Source: Synechococcus sp. ATX 2A4
GTDB taxonomy: Bacteria > Cyanobacteriota > Cyanobacteriia > PCC-6307 > Cyanobiaceae
NCBI RefSeq assembly: GCF_024346375.1
Contig: NZ_JAGQCV010000001.1
Location: 62,001 to 126,000, forward strand
Length of the DNA: 64,000 bases
Direction: 5' to 3'
The notes under the pieces are model-generated. The model was not told the origin of the DNA. It did not search any database and saw nothing but the letters and a program-made list of their open reading frames with translations. The position numbers and the translations under genes were made by a program. Position 1 is the stretch's first letter. Each line of letters starts with the position of its first letter. Positions 28,988 to 39,100 of the stretch are shown here, piece after piece.

Positions 28988-29280
28988 GCGGCGCTCTCAG
29001 CGGCACCGAAGCGCTCTGGGTGCTGGTGCTCGGCAGCCTGCTTGGGCTGGAACTGATCGGCAAGGTGCCCCCCACCCTGCACACCCCGTTGATGTCCGGC
29101 GCCAACGCCATCAGCGGCATCACCCTGCTGGCGGCCCTGGTGCTGATCGCCGAGGCGCCCACGCCGGCCCTGCGCCTGGTGGGCGCCACCGCCCTGGGCT
29201 TTGCCCTGTTCAACGTGGTCGGGGGCTTTCTCGTCACCGACCGGATGCTGGCCATGTTCAAACGCAAGGGATCGAACTGA
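28984..29280 (+). CDS. pntAB: NAD(P) transhydrogenase alpha subunit, part 2 (PntAB)
   Basis: A 98-aa membrane protein with about three helices and the family stretch VPPTLHTPLMSGANAISGIT. It supplies part of the proton channel (dII) of the transhydrogenase. Start and stop overlap the neighbouring pnt genes (ATGA and TGATG junctions), giving a tightly coupled operon. Confidence 0.94.
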   Translation: MSGALSGTEALWVLVLGSLLGLELIGKVPPTLHTPLMSGANAISGITLLAALVLIAEAPTPALRLVGATALGFALFNVVGGFLVTDRMLAMFKRKGSN

Positions 29281-30692
29281 TGGGAGAACTGACGCTCGAA
29301 CTCGGGGCCGTGCTGCTGCTGGCCCTCGGCCTGAAGGGCCTGGCCAAGATCCGCACGGCACGGGCGGCCAATGGCCTGGCGGCCCTGGCGCTGCTGCTGG
29401 CGGTGGTGGGTCTGCTGCTGCAACAGGGACTGGATGGCTGGCCGTGGATGCTGCTGGGCCTGGGGGTGGGCGGCGGCCTCGGCGCGCTGCTCGCCTTCAA
29501 GGTGGCGATGACCGCCATGCCGGAAACCGTGGCCCTGTTCAACGGCTGCGGTGGTCTGTCGTCGTTGCTGGTGGCGATTGGTGCGGCCCAGCTGCCCACG
29601 CCGCTCAACCTGCTGGGTCAGGTGTCGGTGCTGGCATCGGTGCTGGTGGGCTCGATCACCTTCAGCGGTTCGCTGGTGGCGATGGGCAAGCTGCAGGAAT
29701 GGCTGGGCACTCCCGGCTGGACCCAGAAACCCCAGCGCCACGCAATCAACAATACCCTGGCGGTGGCCACGCTGGTGTGCTGCGGCCTGGTGCTCAAAGG
29801 CATGGCGGTGGCCCTGATTCCGCTCACGGTGCTGTCGTTGCTGCTGGGCGTGGGCCTCACCCTGCCGGTGGGCGGCGCCGACATGCCGGTGGTGATCTCG
29901 CTGCTGAATTCCTATTCCGGTGTGGCGGCGGCGGCGGCCGGCTTCGTGGTGGGCAGCGAGCTGCTGATCGTGGCGGGCGCCATGGTGGGCGCCGCGGGCC
30001 TGATCCTCACCCAGGTGATGTGCACGGCGATGAACCGTTCGCTCACGTCTGTGTTGTTCGGCGGTGCCATGGGGGCAGCGCCTGCTGGCGGCGCCGATGG
30101 TGCCAAGGAGGAGGGCTACAAGAACGTCACCTCCTGCAGCGCGGAGGAATGCGCGCTCACGCTGGAGGCGGCCGAACGGGTGGTGTTCGTGCCGGGCTAC
30201 GGCCTGGCGGTGGCCCAGGCGCAGCACAGCCTCAAGGAGCTGGCCAAGTTGCTGGAGCAGCAGGGCATCGCGGTGAGCTACGCGATTCACCCGGTGGCCG
30301 GCCGCATGCCGGGCCACATGAATGTGCTGCTGGCCGAGGCCGATGTGCCCTACGACCAGCTGATCGAGATGGACACTATCAACCCGGAATTCCCCCGCAC
30401 CGATGTGGTGATCGTGCTCGGCGCCAACGATGTGGTGAACCCCCGCGCCAAGAGCGATCCCTCCAGCCCCCTCTACGGCATGCCCGTGCTCGAGGTGGAT
30501 CAGGCCCGCTCGGTGTTCGTTGTGAAACGCAGCCTCGGCTCCGGCTACGCCGGCATCCGCAACGACCTGTTCGAACTCCCCCAGACCTCGATGGTGTTCG
30601 GCGACGCCAAACAGGTGCTCCAGACCCTGCTGCAGGAACTGCGGGCCCTCGGCGTGGGCAAGGTGCCGGCGGGGGCTGGGGCGGGGCGCTGA
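29280..30692 (+). CDS. pntB: NAD(P) transhydrogenase beta subunit
   Basis: A 470-aa protein. The N-terminal two thirds are membrane helices completing dII (FNGCGGLSSLLVAIGA, NSYSGVAAAAAGFVVG). The C-terminal domain (about 290-470) is the NADP(H)-binding dIII with VVFVPGYGLAVAQAQH, HPVAGRMPGHMNVLLAEADVPYD and VIVLGANDVVNP. Last gene of the pntAA-pntAB-pntB operon. It converges, with a 48-base gap, on the first genes of the defence island. Confidence 0.95.
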   Translation: MGELTLELGAVLLLALGLKGLAKIRTARAANGLAALALLLAVVGLLLQQGLDGWPWMLLGLGVGGGLGALLAFKVAMTAMPETVALFNGCGGLSSLLVAIGAAQLPTPLNLLGQVSVLASVLVGSITFSGSLVAMGKLQEWLGTPGWTQKPQRHAINNTLAVATLVCCGLVLKGMAVALIPLTVLSLLLGVGLTLPVGGADMPVVISLLNSYSGVAAAAAGFVVGSELLIVAGAMVGAAGLILTQVMCTAMNRSLTSVLFGGAMGAAPAGGADGAKEEGYKNVTSCSAEECALTLEAAERVVFVPGYGLAVAQAQHSLKELAKLLEQQGIAVSYAIHPVAGRMPGHMNVLLAEADVPYDQLIEMDTINPEFPRTDVVIVLGANDVVNPRAKSDPSSPLYGMPVLEVDQARSVFVVKRSLGSGYAGIRNDLFELPQTSMVFGDAKQVLQTLLQELRALGVGKVPAGAGAGR

Positions 30693-30740
30693 GGCCTGCA
30701 GCTGCAGGGCGCTGAAGCCTTCATCCGCAGGCCGCTCGTG

Positions 30741-31802
30741 TCATACCAGGATCGGTGGAGCAGCTGGGAGCGCAGTTGCCTCCTGGCCTGTTCCTCCGCG
30801 CCAGAGGCCAACCACGCTCTGAAGCACCTGCACAAGGGTGAGCGCGAGCGGGGCGAGGATCTGCACCTCGCCGCGTGACATTAGCGCCATCCGCAGACGC
30901 CAGTCGAGCCTGCGCGCCCGTCGCAGTTGCCGCCGGATCATCGCCTGAAGGGGAGCGTGCAGCTCGGTCCCGAAGCTGTTCAGCAGGTCGGCCAGGTGAC
31001 GCCGGCAGTGGCGCAGCTGAATGGCTACCCCGGCGATGCTCACCTGGCTGGGCGCGACTGGCGCGTCGATGGGCAGCAACGGATCCTGCAGCTTGCCGAG
31101 CAGCTGATCCTGCAGCTTGTCCAGCAGCTCCTGACTGGAAGCCAGGGCACTCTCCAGGGCGCCGGTTTCGTTGCCACGCAGGGCGTGGGGCACCTGATGC
31201 AGCGCCGTGATTCTGGCGTTCAGGGCGGGGTGATCGCATCGGCCGCTGCGCCGGATCTCCTGCACGGTGCGCAGCAGGGCCAGGCGCATCGGATCGCCGG
31301 GGCTGGCGCTGACCCCCAGCGCCGGCATGGGTTTACCCAGCATCAGCTCCATGCCGGTGGCCGCCTCGTGCTGCAGATCGCTCAGCTCCGGATCCACGGC
31401 CAGGGTGTCCACGGTGCGGCGCATCGGTTCGGCGGGCGCTGGGGGGGTGCTGATCAGGTTGTTGACCGTGATCACAGGCCCGCTGGCTGAGGCCGTGGCC
31501 ACCGGTGGATCGAATGCCTGTGGCGCCATCGGCAGGGCAGGCGCGGACGGGGGCAGGTCTGGCGGTGCAGGGGAAAGCAGACGGTCAGCGTCCGCGGCGG
31601 CGAGGGCTGGGGCGGGAGCTGCCAGAGGCTCGTGGGGATCAGGCTGCAGATCGGCGGCCTCCTGGGCGTTTGCCTCCAGGAAGCTGCAAAGACGCTGCTC
31701 CAGCGCGGGGTGAAGGCTGCAGCCAGTGCGCTCCACGTGATGGACGTAGCGCAGCAACAGCCCACGCCGCTGGTGCTGGCGTTGCTCAAGGTTCAGTGCC
31801 AT
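30741..31802 (-). CDS. Hypothetical protein, partner of the adjacent membrane protein
   Basis: A 353-aa protein of unknown family. It starts MALNLEQRQHQRRGLLLRYV, with a helical N-terminal region (to about 50), a Pro/Ala-rich linker (about 50-110), and a mostly helical C-terminal half (LLRTVQEIRRSGRCDHPALN, IRRQLRRARRLDWRLRMALM). It ends in a short amphipathic or weakly hydrophobic segment (ILAPLALTLVQVLQSVVGLW). Its ATG overlaps the stop of the membrane-protein gene (ATGA at 31802), indicating coupled translation and joint function. I infer a link with defence from this partner, whose paralog lies in the operon beyond the Cmr genes. Confidence 0.65.
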   Translation of the reverse strand: MALNLEQRQHQRRGLLLRYVHHVERTGCSLHPALEQRLCSFLEANAQEAADLQPDPHEPLAAPAPALAAADADRLLSPAPPDLPPSAPALPMAPQAFDPPVATASASGPVITVNNLISTPPAPAEPMRRTVDTLAVDPELSDLQHEAATGMELMLGKPMPALGVSASPGDPMRLALLRTVQEIRRSGRCDHPALNARITALHQVPHALRGNETGALESALASSQELLDKLQDQLLGKLQDPLLPIDAPVAPSQVSIAGVAIQLRHCRRHLADLLNSFGTELHAPLQAMIRRQLRRARRLDWRLRMALMSRGEVQILAPLALTLVQVLQSVVGLWRGGTGQEATALPAAPPILV

Positions 31803-33034
31803 CACCAGGGCCTCCCGCCGTTGTCGGTGTCGCCAGCAGCCGCATCGTTGTCGTAGGCCTTGAGCTGCTCCGCCAGCCAGCGGTCCCGTTCCTGGCGCAC
31901 ATCGTCGCTCCAGGAGAGCGCCACTCCGGGGCGGCGGGAGTGGGCGATCACCAGGGCGCACACAACGGTGCTGGTGATCAGCGAGAAGGAGAGCACGTAG
32001 ATCGACAGCCCCATGGCGGCCCATTGCCCGCGGCTGAGCATGGTGAAGAAGTTCTCGATGCCCACCGTCACCAGCTGCACCGGCGAGCGGAACGTGCCAT
32101 CGGGCTCAAAGGTGGCCGCAAAGCGTTCGGGAAAGCTGGTCTGCAGAAAGCGCTGATCGTTCCCGAAGCGCAGACGTTTCTGCTCGCTTCTCTCCAGCAG
32201 TTCACGCTCGGCGGCCACACGCTGGCGCTGGGCATCCTCGAGCAGCTTAAGCTCCACGCAGATGGGACGCTGCCCGCTGCGGGTGGTGCGGCTCCAATCG
32301 GTGCGCCGCTGGCTCCATTCGCCGTAGAGCTCCACCTGAAGGCTCATCCAGCGCGGATCGCCATAGGCCAGGCGGGAGAGGGTGGCCTGGCCGGAGCGGC
32401 ACTGCTCCTTCACCGCAGCGGTGCCCGCCTCAGGGGCCTCCAGGCGCTTGAGCTGGCGGCGCTGGTCGTCGAGGACAGCGTTCACGATCTTGGAGGCCTG
32501 AAGCTGCTCCAGCTGGGTGCGGTTCTGGAGCACCTCCACGCCAAGGCCGGTGCCGAATGATTTCAGCAGGCTGAGCGGCACGAGCCCGAACAGGATCGCC
32601 ACCAGTGCCACGCGGTGGTTGCCTTTGCGACCCCGCGCCACGGTGGTGCAGATGTCCTTGTCGAACTTGAACAGCAGGCCGGTGAGCAGGGAGGCAGTGA
32701 TCCAGCCGAGCAGATTGCCGGCCCCGCAGGCAAACAGGAAGAGGCTGAAGTTACCGGCGCCATCGATCCAGTTGCTGGCGGTCACGCCACTCGCCACCAG
32801 CTGCGAATCCTTGTGGGTGGCGGCAGTCACATAGGCGGTGCCGTGAAAGTCTGCAGGGGACGCCACCATCAGTCCACGAATCCGGCCGGCGAGCTGGCGC
32901 CAGATTGGCCGCGGGGCCGCATGGCGTTGATCCGCCTTCAGATGCTGAAGGTCTGGATGGTGTTCCACCCAGTCGAGCAGTGTTTCCGGCGAGGTGAGGG
33001 GATGATCGGGAGGAGGCGATGCCGAAGCAGCCAT
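31802..33034 (-). CDS. Membrane protein with periplasmic coiled-coil loop, island paralog 1
   Basis: A 411-aa protein with a polar N-terminus (residues 17-35, LLDWVEHHPDLQHL). Two hydrophobic stretches cover about 95-165, a long charged coiled-coil-like loop about 170-340 contains two cysteines (EQCRSGQ, RPICVEL), and a further helix region (MGLSIYVLSFSLITSTVV) precedes a cytoplasmic tail. The gene at 59076-60371 has the same layout, including a two-cysteine loop, a shared G-x-G-V-x-x-L motif after the second helix, an LxRLE motif, and an LSI[YF][VI]L helix. The ATG at 33034 is chosen to match that paralog; the frame opens at 33160. It lies 160 bases from the leader-distal end of CRISPR array 1. 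Confidence 0.7.
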   Translation of the reverse strand: MAASASPPPDHPLTSPETLLDWVEHHPDLQHLKADQRHAAPRPIWRQLAGRIRGLMVASPADFHGTAYVTAATHKDSQLVASGVTASNWIDGAGNFSLFLFACGAGNLLGWITASLLTGLLFKFDKDICTTVARGRKGNHRVALVAILFGLVPLSLLKSFGTGLGVEVLQNRTQLEQLQASKIVNAVLDDQRRQLKRLEAPEAGTAAVKEQCRSGQATLSRLAYGDPRWMSLQVELYGEWSQRRTDWSRTTRSGQRPICVELKLLEDAQRQRVAAERELLERSEQKRLRFGNDQRFLQTSFPERFAATFEPDGTFRSPVQLVTVGIENFFTMLSRGQWAAMGLSIYVLSFSLITSTVVCALVIAHSRRPGVALSWSDDVRQERDRWLAEQLKAYDNDAAAGDTDNGGRPW

Positions 33035-33196
33035 GGGAGCGAAAACGGCGATGTGCCCATGGTGGGGGTGTCGCTGGTGATCAGTGCTCTCGCTGGTGCG
33101 AACGACCGGATTTCGGATCGCGGGGTACTGCCTAGCTGACGCCAGCAGATGAGAGTGCAAGTGTGGTGGGTTAGGGGTGCAGCTGGGGTGGTCTGA

Positions 33197-36100
33197 GTTA
33201 TCGGTTAAGTGGTGTCACCAGCGAGTAGTGACAAGTGGAAGACTTGTCTACGAGCTCGGTTAAACCTGGGGTTTCCAATTAAGTGATGTCACCAGCGAGT
33301 GGTGACCGGTTACTGGCATGTCTGACAGCTGCTTCAACTGCCCCCTGTTTCAAATTAAGTGGTGTCACCAGCGAGTGGTGACATAAGCGAGTACCGGAAC
33401 ACCCCGGACGTGGCGACCTGGAAGGTTTCCAATTAAGTGACCTTTTGACATCAGGCGAGGCGCCAAGTACGTAGACAGGCTTGGTTTCCAATTAAGTGGT
33501 GTCACGAGCGAGTGGTGACACATGACGGAGGAAGATGGCTCGTCCATCCTCGGAGGTTTCCAATTAAGTGGTGTCACCAGCGAGTGGTGACACTTCTAAC
33601 CCTACTCCCCAAAACCTTCTTTCCTGTTTCCAATTAAGTGGTGTCACCAGCGAGTGGTGACCCAATGAAACACTCAGCCAAGATCATGATCAAGACCACT
33701 GGTTTCCAATTAAGTGGTGTCACCAGCGTGTGGTGACATTACACAGGAGCAACATGGCTTACAACAACACCATGGTTCCAATTAAGTGGTGTCACCAGCG
33801 AGTGGTGACTACGGAGAGGGGGCCAAGACTACCTACTCATCGGCAGTAGTTTCCAATTAAGTGGTGTCACCAGCGAGTGGTGACCGAACTGGCTGAGTTC
33901 TGGGTTCGTTTGTGGGTTTCCGAGTTTCCAATTAAGTGGTGTCACCAGCGAGTGGTGACCTGCCCAAGAGCGTCTCGAATCCGTCCGGGGGCTGGCGCCA
34001 GCGTTTCCAATTAAGTGGTGTCACCAGCGAGTGGTGACCTGGTAAACCACCAGCACTGCAACAAGCACATGATCGTCAACGTTTCCAATTAAGTGGTGTC
34101 ACCAGCGAGTGGTGACAGATTCTTCAGGAGATCAATCAATCAGATCATGGAAAGGAGTTTCCAATTAAGTGGTGTCACCAGCGAGTGGTGACGCTCCAAT
34201 CAAACGATTGGGGACGCGTTGCGTCCCTCCGCGCTGTTTCCAATTAAGTGGTGTCACCAGCGAGTGGTGACCACAACACTGGCCCGGATTGAAAATGCTC
34301 CCAGCTCAGGTTTCCAATTAAGTGGTGTCACCAGCGAGTGGTGACCCCAAGGCCGAGGTTCCCAGCTGCCGTTCTGACGGGTTTCCAATTAAGTGGTGTC
34401 ACCAGCGAGTGGTGACCGGAGGCGGAGGATGAGGCGGGCGACTGGTCTGGGTGTTTCCAATTAAGTGGTGTCACCAGCGAGTGGTGACAACTCCAGATGT
34501 ACTGGGGGGCTGCTGCTGGTCTGCAGGTTTCCAATTAAGTGGTGTCACCAGCGAGTGGTGACCCTCTCAGGATGGAACCACCGTAAGGTGGAAGGCCACG
34601 TTTCCAATTAAGTGGTGTCACCAGCGAGTGGTGACCCAAGGCAGCCTTTCGGCTGCGGTGGTCCATCCAGTACGTGTTTCCAATTAAGTGGTGTCACCAG
34701 CGAGTGGTGACGCTGATCTTTATTAAACTCCGCATCCGAAGATGCGAAGGTTTCCAATTAAGTGGTGTCACCAGCGAGTGGTGACATTGGATAAGAATCA
34801 TCCTGATTATCTCAAGAATCTGTTTCCAATTAAGTGGTGTCACCAGCGAGTGGTGACCAGTTGATCGTGAGCCTGCTGCAGAGTTGCTCGCACAAGGTTT
34901 CCAATTAAGTGGTGTCACCAGCGAGTGGTGACACAAGAAGTTTGCTGCTCGGGCGTACAGCCTACTGACGACTGGTTTCCAATTAAGTGGTGTCACCAGC
35001 GAGTGGTGACCAAGAACCAGACCTTGGCGTGAGCGCGTGATGTTGCTAAGTTTCCAATTAAGTGGTGTCACCAGCGAGTGGTGACCTCTTTAAGCCTCAG
35101 GAGGGCGTTTACGCCTTCAACGGTTTCCAATTAAGTGGTGTCACCAGCGAGTGGTGACGTCACAAGCTGGAGATTGGTCTGAACACTGCCGTTTACAAGT
35201 TTCCAATTAAGTGGTGTCACCAGCGAGTGGTGACGCCGGTGAGGCGGGGGAGCGGCCGGTGGAGCGGTTAGTTTCCAATTAAGTGGTGTCACCAGCGAGT
35301 GGTGACACCTGCACCGCCTCAGGACTATGACCACCACTACACAAGTTTCCAATTAAGTGGTGGCACCAGCGAGTGGTGACTACAAGATCATGGTCTATTG
35401 TTTTTGGGTGGACACCATGTTTCCAATTAAGTGGTGTCACCAGCGAGTGGTGACCCTCCGGAGAGGGGGCAAGGATTAAAGATCAGCCACAGGTTTCCAA
35501 TTAAGTGGTGTCACCAGCGAGTGGTGACACGAGCCCCGGTAACTAACCGTACAAATCAACCCCCGTTTCCAATTAAGTGGTGTCACCAGCGAGTGGTGAC
35601 CCTCCTTGTGTATCGGGAGTAGGATACCCAATACAAAAGGAGTTTCCAATTAAGTGGTGTCACCAGCGAGTGGTGACTTGGTACCCAGTGGTCCTCCAGG
35701 AAGGCCTGGAATCTCTTGTTTCCAATTAAGTGGTGTCACCAGCGAGTGGTGACCCTTCAGCGGGTAGGCTCCGCGTTGTTCAAGAACCATGTGTTTCCAA
35801 TTAAGTGGTGTCACCAGCGAGTGGTGACCATGACCAGCAACATCGTCTTCGGCGAGGTCTCATCGTTTCCAATTAAGTGGTGTCACCAGCGAGTCGTGAC
35901 CACTCTGTGTAGCATTAGAGATTGGCTTATCTAAATCTGCAGTTTCCAATTAAGTGGTGTCACCAGCGAGTGGTGACGAGACGGCATCAGCGCAGCGCAG
36001 GCGCGACCAAGAAAAGAGTTTCCAATTAAGTGGTGTCACCAGCGAGTGGTGACCCAGAAAGGAAATGGCTGCGATCCGGCTAACGCTGTGTTTCCAATTA

Positions 36101-39100
36101 AGTGGTGTCACCAGCGAGTGGTGACCGGTCTGCCTCCTCCGGCAGAATGGCGTCGTGGACCAAAAGGTGTTTCCAATTAAGTGGTGTCACCAGCGAGTGG
36201 TGACAGTGGCGAAACTGAAGAGTTTACCTATAAAAGCAGGGTTTCCAATTAAGTGGTGTCACCAGCGAGTGGTGACTTTGCGACAGAAACGGAACACTTC
36301 ATCCCCACTATGGAAGGTTTCCAATTAAGTGGTGTCACCAGCGAGTGGTGACACGCGGAAAAGCGAGTCTGGCTGCTCGCAAGAGCGCGTGGTTTCCAAT
36401 TAAGTGGTGTCACCAGCGAGTGGTGACACACCAACGACTGCCGCCGAACTCCTCGACTACTGGGTTTCCAATTAAGTGGTGTCACCAGCGAGTGGTGACT
36501 ACTCCTCTGAATACGAAATCGTTGTTTGTGACTGAGTTTCCAATTAAGTGGTGTCACCAGCGAGTGGTGACGCCTTGATGAGGCGCTTCGTCGTAATGCG
36601 GCACGTGACAGTTTCCAATTAAGTGGTGTCACCAGCGAGTGGTGACCTTACTTCCACCTGCAATCTGGCGCCGCTCACGTGGGTTTCCAATTAAGTGGTG
36701 TCACCAGCGAGTGGTGACAAGGATACCTTAAGGATATTCTCAGGAAATTTTAATTGATTGTTTCCAATTAAGTGGTGTCACCAGCGAGTGGTGACAATCA
36801 CCGCGATGGGCTGTGTCCTGCCACCACGACCAGTTTCCAATTAAGTGGTGTCACCAGCGAGTGGTGACACACGCTACAGCAGCTACAGGAGAATATCCTC
36901 CTAGAAAGTTTCCAATTAAGTGGTGTCACCAGCGAGTGGTGACAGTTGCTACGCCCGGCAGTCCTATGCCTCGTGCGAGCCGGTTTCCAATTAAGTGGTG
37001 TCACCAGCGAGTGGTGACGTGCTTGCGCTTGTTGTCTGCGTCTCGGGAGACGCAGATTTCCAATTAGGTGGTGTCACCAGCGAGTGGTGACTAGACACCT
37101 ATAGAACTGTCCACCCACCCAGCATTGCCCTGTTTCCAATTAAGTGGTGTCACCAGCGAGTGGTGACACCTCATTCAGACGCAGTCTCAGCAACTCACGG
37201 TCCAGTTTCCAATTAAGTGGTGTCACCAGCGAGTGGTGACGGGATAGGCTCCGCACTGTCATAGTCGCATGACTTTCGAGTTTCCAATTAAGTGGTGTCA
37301 CCAGCGAGTGGTGACCTAGTTAGAATGCATTTCTAACACGGCTTCTCATTGCCGTTTCCAATTAAGTGGTGTCACCAGCGAGTGGTGACAAGGAGAAAGC
37401 ATGAATCGTATTCTTGCAATCTCGGCCGGTTTCCAATTAAGTGGTGTCACCAGCGAGTGGTGACGAGTTTTTCAGCTAAGGGGTGACCCTACACCTTAGC
37501 TGGTTTCCAATTAAGTGGTGTCACCAGCGAGTGGTGACCGTTCAGCCCTTTGGTGGGTAACCGCTGGGTTCGCGTTTCCAATTAAGTGGTGTCACCAGCG
37601 AGTGGTGACTTGAACTGCGAAACGATGAGCTTTCTCTTAGGTAGTCACTAGTTTCCAATTAAGTGGTGTCACAAGCGAGTGGTGACTATCCCGTCAGAGC
37701 CATGACCGAACTCACGGTCGACAAGTTTCCAATTAAGTGGTGTCACCAGCGAGTGGTGACCGGCGACCAGTGGGATGACGGCTGGTTGTCGTCCTATGAG
37801 TTTCCAATTAAGTGGTGTCACCAGCGAGTGGTGACATGGGCTTCTTCATTTTTTCGAAGAGTTATACCCCCGGGTTTCCAATTAAGTGGTGTCACCAGCG
37901 AGTGGTGACCACAAGCCCAGACGGCTTTACGTGGACGTTCATCACGCCGTTTCCAATTAAGTGGTGTCACCAGCGAGTGGTGACCCAAGAACGAGATGTT
38001 CTTCTCCGGCCCCATCGTTCCCAGGTTTCCAATTAAGTGGTGTCACCAGCGAGTGGTGACCTGAGTTACCAAAACAGTGGAATGGTGGGGGGGACTTGTG
38101 TTTCCAATTAAGTGGTGTCACCAGCGAGTGGTGACCTCTGCGTTTCTAGACTGATTAGATGAAAGTTTTGAACAGTTTCCAATTAAGTGGTGTCACCAGC
38201 GAGTGGTGACCATGCACTTGTCTCTACCGAGAAAGGCCACGCCGCGTTTCCAGTTAAGTGGTGTCACCAGCGAGTGGTGACTGCCCTTCATCAAAGCAAA
38301 GGAAAGTTTGATCTGTACTGTTTCCAATTAAGTGGTGTCACCAGCGAGTGGTGACTCGTGTTAAACTCTTCTTTCAGCGAGGTCAGGCAGAGGTTTCCAA
38401 TTAAGTGGTGTCACCAGCGAGTGGTGACCCCTGGGCAGTGGGCCCGATAACAGTACCCCGCCGATGAGTTTCCAATTAAGTGGTGTCACCAGCGAGTGGT
38501 GACTCACCGTGCAGTACTTCCCTGCGCGTCCCGCTGATCACGAGTTTCCAATTAAGTGGTGTCACCAGCGAGTGGTGACGATTGGCCAAGCTCACGATTG
38601 ACCACCTGAAGGAATACAGGTTTCCAATTAAGTGGTGTCACCAGCGAGTGGTGACAAGTGACGGCGGTGATCTTGTGGAAGCCGTTGATAGTTTCCAATT
38701 AAGTGGTGTCACCAGCGAGTGGTGACGCGATGCGTGGAACACTTGCCATCCCCAGCGCCATGTTTCCAATTAAGTGGTGTCACCAGCGAGTGGTGACACT
38801 GATGCATATCATACATCATACGACCAGTATCACCCGTTTCCAATTAAGTGGTGTCACCAGCGAGTGGTGACACGATGAACAGAACACCTTTGTACCTACC
38901 ATTAGGGGTAGTTTCCAATTAAGTGGTGTCACCAGCGAGTGGTGACGGTAACTGGTCCCCAGACACGCTCGACGCCATTGCAGAGGTTTCCAATTAAGTG
39001 GTGTCACCAGCGAGTGGTGACGGCCCCCGTGGAGCTGATTGAGCAGCTGCTTAACGAACCGTTTCCAATTAAGTGGTGTCACCAGCGAGTGGTGACACGA

